NCBI GenBank assembly: GCA_031271525.1
Contig: JAISVO010000041.1
Location: 1-40,408 of the forward strand
Origin: Oscillospiraceae bacterium
GTDB lineage: Bacteria; Bacillota; Clostridia; Oscillospirales; UBA929
Length of the DNA: 40,408 nucleotides
Direction: 5' to 3'
The notes below the pieces were generated by a model. It had not been told where the DNA came from. It did no database searches and was given only the letters and a program-made list of their open reading frames with translations. The position numbers and the translations under genes were made by a program. Position 1 is the stretch's first letter. Every line of letters starts with the position of its first letter. This document shows, piece by piece, positions 22,627 through 29,713 of this stretch.

Positions 22627-23142
22627 ATCAGCAACCGGGACCATCAAATCAACGAGGAGATCCGTGACCGAGAGGTGCGCCTGATCGGAGAGGACGGCGC
22701 AGCGCTGGGTATAATGCCGTCGCGCGACGCGCTCAAAATCGCAATCGACCGCGACTTGGATCTTGTCAAGATTGCACCCGCCGCGACCCCGCCCGTCTGC
22801 CGCCTGATGGATTACGGAAAATTCCGCTACGAACAGGCGCAAAAAGAAAAGGAAGCCCGCCGTAACCAGCACATCGTTGAAATCAAGGAAATACGCCTGT
22901 CCTCCACCATCGATGTCCATGACTTCACCTTTAAGCTGAACAACGCGCTCCGCTTCCTCAAAGACGGCGATAAGGTCAAGGTGTCGGTACGGTTCCACGG
23001 ACGCGAACTGGTCCACGCCGATCTGGGCGAAAAACAACTCCTCAAGTTCGCCGAAGGCTGCGCGGACATTGCGGCAATTGAAAAACCTCCCAAGCTGGAG
23101 GGACGGCGTATGTTCATGTTCCTTACGCCACGAGCAAAATAG
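22627..23142 (+). CDS. infC: Translation initiation factor IF-3, ATC start
   Basis: A 171-residue IF-3. The family-typical N-terminus (SNRDHQINEEIRDREVRLIG) begins directly after an ATC codon at 22627. GGAGGTGA lies six bases before it, and an in-frame TGA at 22618 excludes any start further up. The first ordinary start, GTG at 22675, would remove the conserved N-terminus. IF-3 genes often use AUU, AUC or AUA, which IF-3 itself discriminates against, giving autoregulation. The rest has GDKVKVSVRFHGRE and IEKPPKLEGRRMFMFL. It is followed by rpmI and rplT. Confidence 0.93.
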   Translation: MSNRDHQINEEIRDREVRLIGEDGAALGIMPSRDALKIAIDRDLDLVKIAPAATPPVCRLMDYGKFRYEQAQKEKEARRNQHIVEIKEIRLSSTIDVHDFTFKLNNALRFLKDGDKVKVSVRFHGRELVHADLGEKQLLKFAEGCADIAAIEKPPKLEGRRMFMFLTPRAK

Positions 23143-23194
23143 AGCACTCCCCTGTTCGGTTAGGAGAATGGGAGCGAGACAGAAAGGAAAAGCC

Positions 23195-23392
23195 ATGCCT
23201 AAGATCAAAACACATTCGGGCGCGAAGAAGCGTTTCAGCCTGACAAAAAGCGGGAAGGTCAAGCGTAAACAGGCCGGTCTCCGCCATCAGCACCATGTCA
23301 AGACAACAAAAGTCAAGCGCAAGCTGCGTGCCGGCGCGTATGCCGACAAGACGAACGAAAAGAACGTCAAAGTGATGATCCCGTATAAATAA
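23195..23392 (+). CDS. rpmI: 50S ribosomal protein L35
   Basis: A 65-residue, very basic L35 beginning PKIKTHSGAKKRF and containing GKVKRKQAGLRH. AAAGGA precedes the ATG at 23195. The frame is open upstream, but only the ATG gives the family length. It lies 52 bases after infC in the conserved order. Confidence 0.97.
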   Translation: MPKIKTHSGAKKRFSLTKSGKVKRKQAGLRHQHHVKTTKVKRKLRAGAYADKTNEKNVKVMIPYK

Positions 23393-23480
23393 CAGAGCCG
23401 CTCTATCGGTTCACAGGGAGACTTGGAGTCCGTGGACCGTACGCGGAGCGTGACAACGACACTGATGGAGGAAGAATACC

Positions 23481-23831
23481 ATGGCCAGAATCAAAGGCGC
23501 GGTTACCACGCGCAAACGGCATAAGAAGATATTAAAGCTTGCGAAGGGCTATTGGGGCGGCAAAAGCAAGCTGTTCCGCACCGCGAACGAAGCGGTCATG
23601 AAGAGCCTGCGCTACGCCTATGTGGGACGCCGCCAGCGCAAACGGGATTTCCGCCGCCTGTGGATCACCCGTATTTCGGCGGGCGCCAAGGCAAACGGGA
23701 TGAACTATTCCCGCTTCATGTACGCCCTCAAGACCCAAGGCGTTACCCTCAACCGCAAGATGCTCGCCGAAATGGCGGTTTACGACAAAGCGGCCTTCGC
23801 TGCCCTAGCGGAGAAAGCCAAGTCGGTATAA
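23481..23831 (+). CDS. rplT: 50S ribosomal protein L20
   Basis: A 116-residue L20, an early 23S rRNA assembly protein that, in Bacillota, also represses its own operon. It begins ARIKGAVTTRKRHKKILKLAKGYWG and has RRQRKRDFRRLWITRI, both diagnostic. GGAGGAAGAATACC is the ribosome site. It is the last gene of the infC operon and ends before a strong hairpin. Confidence 0.98.
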   Translation: MARIKGAVTTRKRHKKILKLAKGYWGGKSKLFRTANEAVMKSLRYAYVGRRQRKRDFRRLWITRISAGAKANGMNYSRFMYALKTQGVTLNRKMLAEMAVYDKAAFAALAEKAKSV

Positions 23832-23900
23832 AACACGCCCCCGAACATCGCAAACGGTGTTTGCCGCGGCATATCGCGCGTACTCCGCATCTGTATATGA

Positions 23901-23936
23901 AAACCCGGCGCGGCTAAACAGCCGCGCCGGGTTTCT
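23901..23936. terminator. Bidirectional terminator between rplT and the chemoreceptor gene
   Basis: AAACCCGGCGCGGCT (23901-23915) and its exact complement (23920-23934) form a 15-base perfect stem with an AAAC loop. The plus strand continues TTTCTT, and the minus strand also ends in TTT. It can serve both convergent genes. Confidence 0.88.
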
Positions 23937-23970
23937 TAATCTTGTCCCCTCACATACCGCTGACAGAGCA

Positions 23971-26007
23971 TCAATACTTCCCGAACTCGGCCGGTGCCTC
24001 CGGCAGCTCTCCGCCGTGTGCGCGATGAGAACCAAGACGGGCGTCCTTCAGCTTGAATTGATCGATCAGTTGTTCCAAGATTTCCGCCTGACTGCTCATT
24101 TCCTGCGAAGACGCCGCGCTCTGCTCGGCGGTTGCGCTGTTCTGCTGAATGACATGCGCCACTTGGTCGATCCCCTTGTTGATCTGCTCGATCCCGGTGG
24201 ATTGCTCCTCCGAGCTCCGCGCGATGTCGCCGACGATCCGGCTGCTCTCGTTGATCCCCGCGACGATGTCGTACAGGCTAGCCGCAGTCTCGTCCGCAAT
24301 CCGGGAACCGAACTCCGCCTTTTCGATTGAGTTCGCAATCAGCGCGCCCGTGTCTTTCGCGGCTTCCGAGCTCTTGCTCGCGAGGTTCCGGACCTCCTCT
24401 GCGACGACGGCAAACCCCTTGCCGTGCTGCCCGGCCCGCGCCGCTTCCACCGAGGCGTTAAGGGCTAATATGTTCGTTTGGAAAGCGATGTCCTCGATCG
24501 TCTTAATGACTTTGCCGATACTGCTGCTGGCGTTGTTGATGTCCTTAACCGCAGCGGTCATCTCCGCCATCTGGCGGTTCCCCTTTTCGGCGTTCATCTT
24601 GATCGTGTTGGCGAGTGCCGCTGCTTTTGCGGCCATTTCGGCGTTCATCTTAGTCTTTTGCGCGATTTCGGAGACCGAGGCGGAGAGTTGCTCCACCGAC
24701 GCCGCTTGCTCCGTCGCGCCTTGGGCGAGCGCTTGCGAGCCGTCCGCGAGCTGTTTGGAGCCGTTCGCCACCTGAACGGTGGAGCGGTTGATCTCGGTTA
24801 GGGTGCGGTTCATCCGCTCGTTGATCTTCGCGATCGAGTTGCCGAGCAGGACAAAATCCCCGTAAAACTCAAACGAGCCGTCATGTGAAAAATCGCCGTT
24901 TGAGAACGCTTCCATCCGGTTGACAATCTCCCGGATGTAGCCTTGCAGACGTTCATACGCCTCCTCCAAGGTCTTTGCCATCTGCCCGACCTCGTCTCTC
25001 GACCTCACGCCGATCTTTGAATCGGTTTGGGCGGAGATGCCCAACTCCCCTTGGTCGATCTTCTCGGCGAATTTTCCGATCTTTTTCAGCGGGCCGGACA
25101 CTGAGAACATGCTGTAAATGAACAGGATCAGGATGGCCGCGACCCCGGCGAGCACCGACACCGTGATGACCCAAGTGATCATTTCGCTCTCATGGCTGAG
25201 GATTTCGTCGATATTGACCCCGGCGAACAGCATCCCGATGACGACCCCGTCGCTGATCATCGGCGAATAGTAGACGGTGTACTGTTTGCCAAACAGCGGA
25301 AGGGTTGTGCTGTAGTCCTCGCGCCGGTCAATGACCGTTTCGGCGACTTCGGGGGTCGCCTGTGTGCCTATGACCCGTTCGCCGCTTTCGTCCAGAATGG
25401 TGGTGTTCATCCGGGTATCCCCGTAGAAGATGGTCACTTCGCAGTTGTTCGCTTCTTTGATCTCGTCGACATATTTGGTAAACGACAGGTCGTGGCCGCA
25501 CTTGATCGCCCCGATGATTTTGCCCGTACTGTCGAAGACAGCGGCAGTACCCGCCGTCGTGACGCCGACAGTGGAGCCTTTTTCGATAATCGCGATCCCA
25601 TTTCCGGTGGTCAGCGCCGCCGAAATGGCCTTCTGGCTGCCGAGGTTATCTCCCCGCTTATCGTTATGGACCCTGAGAAGGACGTCCCCCTCGGCGTCTA
25701 CGACCGTGATCAGGTCAAGCCCGGTCCGGAAGGCTTCGACGGCCGCCGCGAGGTTTTCCTCGTTCCTGTATTCCACCGCCCGGATGATGTCCGCGGAAGC
25801 CGCTATCATGTCGGCTCGTTCTTTCGCCTCGCGAGTATACCTTTCCATCGAGCTTACAAGGTTGTTGTTTGCCGACTTCGCCTGATTGTAGGTTAGTGTG
25901 TTGACCAACTCGTCGGTGCGGGCTGTGACGATGAAGACGGTCAGCACGATGATAGCCGCGATCATCAGCGAAACAATAAGAGAAATTTTCAACCCCAGGC
26001 TTTTCAT
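23971..26007 (-). CDS. Methyl-accepting chemotaxis protein with extracellular cache-type sensor
   Basis: A 678-residue chemoreceptor. The first membrane helix is at about 7-29, followed by an extracellular region of about 245 residues with a cache-like pattern (DLITVVDAEGDVLLRVHN and GKIIGAIKCGHDLS), a second helix near 280-303, a HAMP region, and a long cytoplasmic coiled coil. The signalling tip contains FQTNILALNASVEAARAG and GKGFAVVAEEVRNLA. Such receptors control the CheA kinase in response to ligands; the ligand cannot be inferred. There is no pentapeptide tether. A perfect consensus promoter and a leader with two palindromes precede it. No other che genes are nearby. Confidence 0.94.
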   Translation of the reverse strand: MKSLGLKISLIVSLMIAAIIVLTVFIVTARTDELVNTLTYNQAKSANNNLVSSMERYTREAKERADMIAASADIIRAVEYRNEENLAAAVEAFRTGLDLITVVDAEGDVLLRVHNDKRGDNLGSQKAISAALTTGNGIAIIEKGSTVGVTTAGTAAVFDSTGKIIGAIKCGHDLSFTKYVDEIKEANNCEVTIFYGDTRMNTTILDESGERVIGTQATPEVAETVIDRREDYSTTLPLFGKQYTVYYSPMISDGVVIGMLFAGVNIDEILSHESEMITWVITVSVLAGVAAILILFIYSMFSVSGPLKKIGKFAEKIDQGELGISAQTDSKIGVRSRDEVGQMAKTLEEAYERLQGYIREIVNRMEAFSNGDFSHDGSFEFYGDFVLLGNSIAKINERMNRTLTEINRSTVQVANGSKQLADGSQALAQGATEQAASVEQLSASVSEIAQKTKMNAEMAAKAAALANTIKMNAEKGNRQMAEMTAAVKDINNASSSIGKVIKTIEDIAFQTNILALNASVEAARAGQHGKGFAVVAEEVRNLASKSSEAAKDTGALIANSIEKAEFGSRIADETAASLYDIVAGINESSRIVGDIARSSEEQSTGIEQINKGIDQVAHVIQQNSATAEQSAASSQEMSSQAEILEQLIDQFKLKDARLGSHRAHGGELPEAPAEFGKY

Positions 26008-26032
26008 ATGTACGTATCCCCTTCATAATATA

Positions 26033-26077
26033 TGCACAAAACTATGTTTGTGCAACAATATTGGTTCGTCACGAACC
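26033..26077 (-). promoter_or_regulatory. Two palindromes in the chemoreceptor leader
   Basis: TGCACAAA (26033-26040) with TTTGTGCA (26047-26054), and GGTTCGT (26063-26069) with ACGAACC (26071-26077). Both are perfect and both lie in the predicted 5' untranslated region just downstream of the promoter. They could be operator sites or RNA hairpins. Confidence 0.5.
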
Positions 26078-26091
26078 TTTTCCATGTTATA

Positions 26092-26120
26092 ATTATACCA
26101 ACCCTACCACCTGTTGTCAA
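26092..26120 (-). promoter_or_regulatory. Consensus sigma-A promoter for the chemoreceptor
   Basis: On the minus strand TTGACA (26115-26120), 17 bases, TATAAT (26092-26097): an exact consensus match, about 85 bases before the start codon. Confidence 0.85.
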
Positions 26121-26221
26121 CAGGAAATACGGTGACTTTGTCTCATTTTTTACCACGCTTCTTCCGCACAAAAAACATATTCTTCAAAATACCGTTATAC
26201 CGGCGCTGTGGAAAATTCCCC

Positions 26222-26252
26222 TTGACTTTGACGTCGCGTAAAGCGATATAGT
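26222..26252 (+). promoter_or_regulatory. MerR-type promoter with 19-base spacer and operator dyad
   Basis: TTGACT (26222-26227) and TATAGT (26247-26252) are separated by 19 bases, the over-long spacing typical of promoters activated by MerR-family proteins. CTTTGACG (26226-26233) and CGTAAAG (26237-26243) form a near-dyad inside the spacer, the expected operator position. It drives the truncated MerR gene at 26279. Confidence 0.65.
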
Positions 26253-26278
26253 ACCTGTATGAAAGGAGGAGACGGATT

Positions 26279-26491
26279 ATGGAATTGCAAACCATCAGCG
26301 AAGTGAGCAGGCTGTTCGGCGTTTCGACCCGGACACTTCGGTACTATGAACAGATAGGGCTGCTCGCGCCGACCCGGAGGGAGGATTTTTCCTACCGGTC
26401 ATACGACGAAGGGGCTGTCCTCCGACTGCGTCAGATCATTATCCTGCGAAAGCTGCGGATTCCCCTTCGGCAGTCCCCCGGTCCGCGATAA
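26279..26491 (+). pseudogene. Truncated MerR-family transcriptional regulator
   Basis: A 70-residue open frame beginning LQTISEVSRLFGVSTRTLRY, a clear MerR helix-turn-helix, followed by EQIGLLAPTRREDFSYRSYDEGAVLRLRQI and ILRKLRIPLRQ. In full-length members this last motif continues into a second DNA-binding helix, a dimerisation coil and an effector domain. Here the frame ends after SPGPR at an inverted repeat (CCCCCGGT/ACCGGGGG, 26475-26505). A GC-rich palindrome and the end of the convergent radical SAM gene follow, with no further coding sequence. The remainder appears to have been deleted. AAAGGAGG precedes the ATG, and the MerR-type promoter is intact. A short functional DNA-binding product cannot be excluded. 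Confidence 0.75.
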
Positions 26492-26505
26492 ACGCACACC
26501 GGGGG
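26475..26505. repeat. Inverted repeat across the truncated MerR stop codon
   Basis: CCCCCGGT (26475-26482) and ACCGGGGG (26498-26505) form an eight-base stem with a 15-base loop that contains the stop codon. It marks the break point of the gene. Confidence 0.5.
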
Positions 26506-26511
26506 TATCCG

Positions 26512-26536
26512 TAGGGGCGAACCGTGTTCGCCCCTA
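26512..26536. repeat. GTAGGGGCGAAC palindrome
   Basis: TAGGGGCGAAC (26512-26522) and GTTCGCCCCTA (26526-26536) are perfectly complementary around a three-base loop. This is the most complete copy of the palindrome family found at 4.4, 6.2 and 9.85 kb. It lies between the MerR remnant and the 3' end of the radical SAM gene. Confidence 0.7.
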
Positions 26537-26552
26537 AAGGGGATCGTTTCGT

Positions 26553-28046
26553 CTACCGTTTCCGGAAGCCGCGCCAAGCGGTACGGAGCTTGTGGGTTAG
26601 GTTCCGAAAGCGCTCCAGCTTTGCGGCGCGCCCGGCCGCGGCTTCCGCCTTCCTGTGGTTCTCCGAAGACTGCGGGTCGCGGGAGAGGCGGACCGCTAAC
26701 TTGCGGAAGCAGCCGAACTGGGTCAGGTAAATAAGGTTATACCAGAAGTTGATGACGGGGTTTTGGTTGTCCCGCTTCCAATGGAAGGAATACTGCGCGT
26801 CCATATCCGCCGTGAGGAGGGACTCCATCTCGTCCGGCGGAACCAAGCCGCGCTCGACTGCCATAGCAACAATATCGGTGCCGGGCAGGAAGTTCAACCC
26901 GTGCATCTGCAACGAAAAGCCGCGCGGCATCGCGAGGCATAACTCAAATGTCTCCTTGATGCTGTCCTCCGTCTCAAACGGGTGCCGGAGCATCAGGTCG
27001 TAAATCACATGCGGGACGCGGCAGTCCTTTAGCGTTCTTGCCGCCTGTAAAATCGCTTCCTGCGACTCGGGGCGGTGGAAGACATCCTTCCGGATTGACG
27101 GCGAGCCGCTCTGGATCCCCATCACCACTTGGTACAGGCCCGCCTTGCGGAGCTTTTGGATCGTCTGCCGGTTCGTCTTCAGCGGGTGGCCCCAGATTTC
27201 AAAGGGGAGGTTGATTTCCCGCTTATACCGTTCCGCGAACCGGTCTACCCATGCCGGGTCGTCCGAGAAAATCTCGTCCCAAAAGTGGATAAACAGGAGT
27301 TTCTTCATCGAGCTTTTCGCGGCGCGAAGCTCCTCGATCACTTTGTCCGGGTCGCGGAAGCGGACGACGGGACCCAAACCCTTATACAGCCGATTGATAT
27401 TGACCGAGCAGCAATAGGAGCAGGCGTACGGGCAACCGCGTCCCGCCCCCGTCTCGTAGCTGTAGGACGAGAGCTGCGGGTCGCCGGGGGTCAGCGTGTC
27501 GTTCTCGATCAGCGCTTTGTTGACGCCGCCTATATCGGGCAAGCCGAAGCGGTCGAGGTCGGTCGCAAGGGGCCGGAGGGGGTTTTCAACCAGCTTGCCA
27601 TCCCGCATAAACGACAGGTTTTGAATGCCGTCAACAGGGGACCCGCCCTCCAGCGCGGCAACCAGTTCGGCAACCGCCTCCTCGCCCTCCCCCCGGAGGG
27701 CGTAGTCGCAGCGCTTCAGGCTCTCGCCGGGGAACATCGTGACGTACGCGCCGCCCCACGCCAGCGGTATGCTCGGGAAATGCGTCCGGAGAGTCAGGCT
27801 GACGGCGTCCACCGTCTCCATATACAGCGACGCCATGACGCTCAGCCCAATCAGCCCGGGGTTGAACGCGCCCACTTCGTTGCAGAGCAAGGCGAGCTCC
27901 TTCGCGCTCGCGCCCTTCGGGCGGACGCTGTTGAAGCGTTTGAAGAAGAGGATGCGCACCTCGTGCCCGGCCGATTGCAGGGAGCGTTCGAGGTAACGCA
28001 AGCCCAGCGCTTTGGGGTTATAGAAGCCGATCAATAAAACTCTCAT
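26553..28046 (-). CDS. B12-binding domain radical SAM protein
   Basis: A 497-residue protein. Residues 1-150 form a cobalamin-binding Rossmann-like domain (LLIGFYNPKALGLRYLE, then PLAWGGAYVTMFPGESL). The radical SAM cluster motif is Cys205, Cys209, Cys212 in GRGCPYACSYC. Later segments FEIWGHPLKTNRQTI and VVMGIQSGSPSIRKDVFHR are standard barrel motifs. B12-dependent members methylate or rearrange unreactive carbons, and many with this layout have no known substrate. The start ATG has AAAGGG upstream and lies eight bases after the lipoprotein stop, so it is the last gene of a four-gene unit. The C-terminus is Lys/Arg-rich. Confidence 0.9.
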   Translation of the reverse strand: MRVLLIGFYNPKALGLRYLERSLQSAGHEVRILFFKRFNSVRPKGASAKELALLCNEVGAFNPGLIGLSVMASLYMETVDAVSLTLRTHFPSIPLAWGGAYVTMFPGESLKRCDYALRGEGEEAVAELVAALEGGSPVDGIQNLSFMRDGKLVENPLRPLATDLDRFGLPDIGGVNKALIENDTLTPGDPQLSSYSYETGAGRGCPYACSYCCSVNINRLYKGLGPVVRFRDPDKVIEELRAAKSSMKKLLFIHFWDEIFSDDPAWVDRFAERYKREINLPFEIWGHPLKTNRQTIQKLRKAGLYQVVMGIQSGSPSIRKDVFHRPESQEAILQAARTLKDCRVPHVIYDLMLRHPFETEDSIKETFELCLAMPRGFSLQMHGLNFLPGTDIVAMAVERGLVPPDEMESLLTADMDAQYSFHWKRDNQNPVINFWYNLIYLTQFGCFRKLAVRLSRDPQSSENHRKAEAAAGRAAKLERFRNLTHKLRTAWRGFRKR

Positions 28047-28054
28047 ATGTCCCT

Positions 28055-28912
28055 TTAGTTTGCGCCCGGCAAGGTGAAAATATCCGCAATCTCCTCGAGG
28101 GGGATATCAATCCGCACAATTCCGGTGGAATAGGAACCGAGGGTGTACTCGTGGTACAGGAGGGTGATCCCCTTCTCGGAGACACAGAAGACATCGTAGG
28201 GGAAGACCTCCGCCGCCAGTTCCTTCGCATTGTCCCAATACTGGTCGGGGTGCTCGTCGATCACCCGGTTCACATTTTGGAGGAGGCGGGCAGTGTATGT
28301 ATCCCGATCGACGCTGAAGAAATCGTCCAGAGAGAGAAGCTCCCCCGTGACGGCGGAGAAGGTTTCGCAGAGGAGATCGGTCATCCCGTGCGCACCGCCG
28401 GTGTTGGTGTAGACCGTGCGGGAGACGCTGAGGACGCCGCCGGCGTTGCACTCCACAAAATAATCGGCGACACACTGGTAGACCGAGGCGTCCAGCGCGG
28501 CGGTTTCGGACAGCTCGCCGCACATCCTTTCGAAATCGTCCCGGCAGCGGGCATAGTAGCCGTCAATGTCGGGGTTCCCCGTCTGCGGGTAAGCGCCGTA
28601 AGCCTGCAGGCACACAGTCTCGCCGTCGGTGAAGTCGTTCTCATACAGCAACGTTTCCACGGCGAGGCCGTTGGGAACCCACTCGGGAAGCTCCGCCGAC
28701 GGGAGCGCGGGAATCTCGGACGGGCTGGGGAAAACCGGCGAGGGGATCGCGGGGGGTTCATCCGGCGAGGGGTCAGCCGGCAGATACGGCTCGGCGTCGC
28801 TCACCTCGGGCGGTTCGGGGAAATCAATCGTCGGCGTCGGGAACCCCGATACATCCACGCAGCCGGTCAGCAAAAAAGCCAACAGGATCAACGCCCATCT
28901 AAATTCCTTCAA
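28055..28912 (-). CDS. Secreted lipoprotein with RsiV-like DUF3298 domain
   Basis: A 285-residue protein. The start is TTG at 28912: AAAGGAGGG lies six bases upstream, and the product then opens with KEFRWALILLAFLLTGC, a textbook lipoprotein signal with lipobox LTGC. Residues about 22-85 are rich in Pro, Ser and Glu, a flexible spacer. The folded part contains NTGGAHGMTD, TGELLSLDDFF and a C-terminal GITLLYHEYTLGSYSTGI segment, resembling the DUF3298 module of the anti-sigma factor RsiV, which binds lysozyme. There is no cytoplasmic anti-sigma segment or sigma gene beside it. The start overlaps the PHP gene by 14 bases, so the two are coupled. Function is inferred from the domain only. Confidence 0.8.
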   Translation of the reverse strand: MKEFRWALILLAFLLTGCVDVSGFPTPTIDFPEPPEVSDAEPYLPADPSPDEPPAIPSPVFPSPSEIPALPSAELPEWVPNGLAVETLLYENDFTDGETVCLQAYGAYPQTGNPDIDGYYARCRDDFERMCGELSETAALDASVYQCVADYFVECNAGGVLSVSRTVYTNTGGAHGMTDLLCETFSAVTGELLSLDDFFSVDRDTYTARLLQNVNRVIDEHPDQYWDNAKELAAEVFPYDVFCVSEKGITLLYHEYTLGSYSTGIVRIDIPLEEIADIFTLPGAN

Positions 28913-29669
28913 ACCGAACCCTCCTTTGTTCATATGCCGCGACAAACCGGAACCCGACATCCCGCAAAAGCTCGAACCCTTCCGCGACGCCGCGCCCCAC
29001 ATCCGCCGCGCGGTGCCCGTCCGACCCCACAGTGACGATCTCGCCGCCGCACTCCCGCCAGAGGGCGAGGATCTCCTTAAAGGGCAGTTTTTTTTGGCCG
29101 CTCATGTTCAGCTCGATCCCCTTCCCGGCGTCCCGGAGGAGCCTGAAGACGTTCCGTAATTCGTCCCCGTAGCGGGGGAGGAGGGTCTTCACCGGAAGGG
29201 CGGTGTAACGGAGCGGATAGTTCAGATGCCCCAAGACATCGAACTTCCCCCAAGCGATCAGCTCGGGCAGCTCGGCAAAGTATCGCGCCAGAGCCTGATG
29301 CAGCTCGTCCTCGGTTTCGCACTTCAGGTGGTAAAAATCTCTCTCGCCCTTCAGGGCGTGGTAGGAGCCGATGATGAAGTCATAGGGAACGGCGCTCACG
29401 GCTTCCTCCGCTTCCGTGAGGTCGTGGGTCGCTTCGCCCAGTTCGATACCGAGCAGGAGCTTTACGTCGGTTTTGTTCATTGCGCGTTCGGTCAGGAACG
29501 CGTCATAACGTTCTTGCGTTAAAAAAGGTCTGCCGCTCAGGATATCGCGGTGGTCGGTGACGCACAGCTCGGTTAATCCCGTGCCCCGCGCGGCCTCAAG
29601 CATAGCCGGGAAACCGTCCCGCCCGTCCGGTGAGAAGGTACTGTGGGTGTGATAGTCCGCCAGAAACAT
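28899..29669 (-). CDS. PHP-domain phosphatase, histidinol-phosphatase-like
   Basis: A 256-residue PHP-family metal-dependent phosphoesterase. It begins FLADYHTHSTFSPDG with the HxH metal motif and continues with VTDHRDI, an internal GIELGE segment, YDFIIGSYHAL, DVLGHLNYP, and ends with VTVGSDGHRAADVGRG. These are the standard metal ligands of the family. HisK-type histidinol-phosphatases have this layout, and an orphan HisH/HisF-type pair lies elsewhere in the window, but PHP proteins also act on other phosphates. The ATG at 29669 has only a weak ribosome site. The frame continues upstream without family similarity. It lies 44 bases after the mannosyltransferase gene. Confidence 0.86.
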   Translation of the reverse strand: MFLADYHTHSTFSPDGRDGFPAMLEAARGTGLTELCVTDHRDILSGRPFLTQERYDAFLTERAMNKTDVKLLLGIELGEATHDLTEAEEAVSAVPYDFIIGSYHALKGERDFYHLKCETEDELHQALARYFAELPELIAWGKFDVLGHLNYPLRYTALPVKTLLPRYGDELRNVFRLLRDAGKGIELNMSGQKKLPFKEILALWRECGGEIVTVGSDGHRAADVGRGVAEGFELLRDVGFRFVAAYEQRRVRFEGI

Positions 29670-29713
29670 TCCATACCGCCATTCGTGCAGGGCGAACAGC
29701 GTCCGCCCGTTGT

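Noticed and set aside
27129..28037. A 302-codon plus-strand frame opposite the radical SAM gene
   Set aside because: The minus-strand gene has the radical SAM cluster and a ribosome site; this frame has neither.
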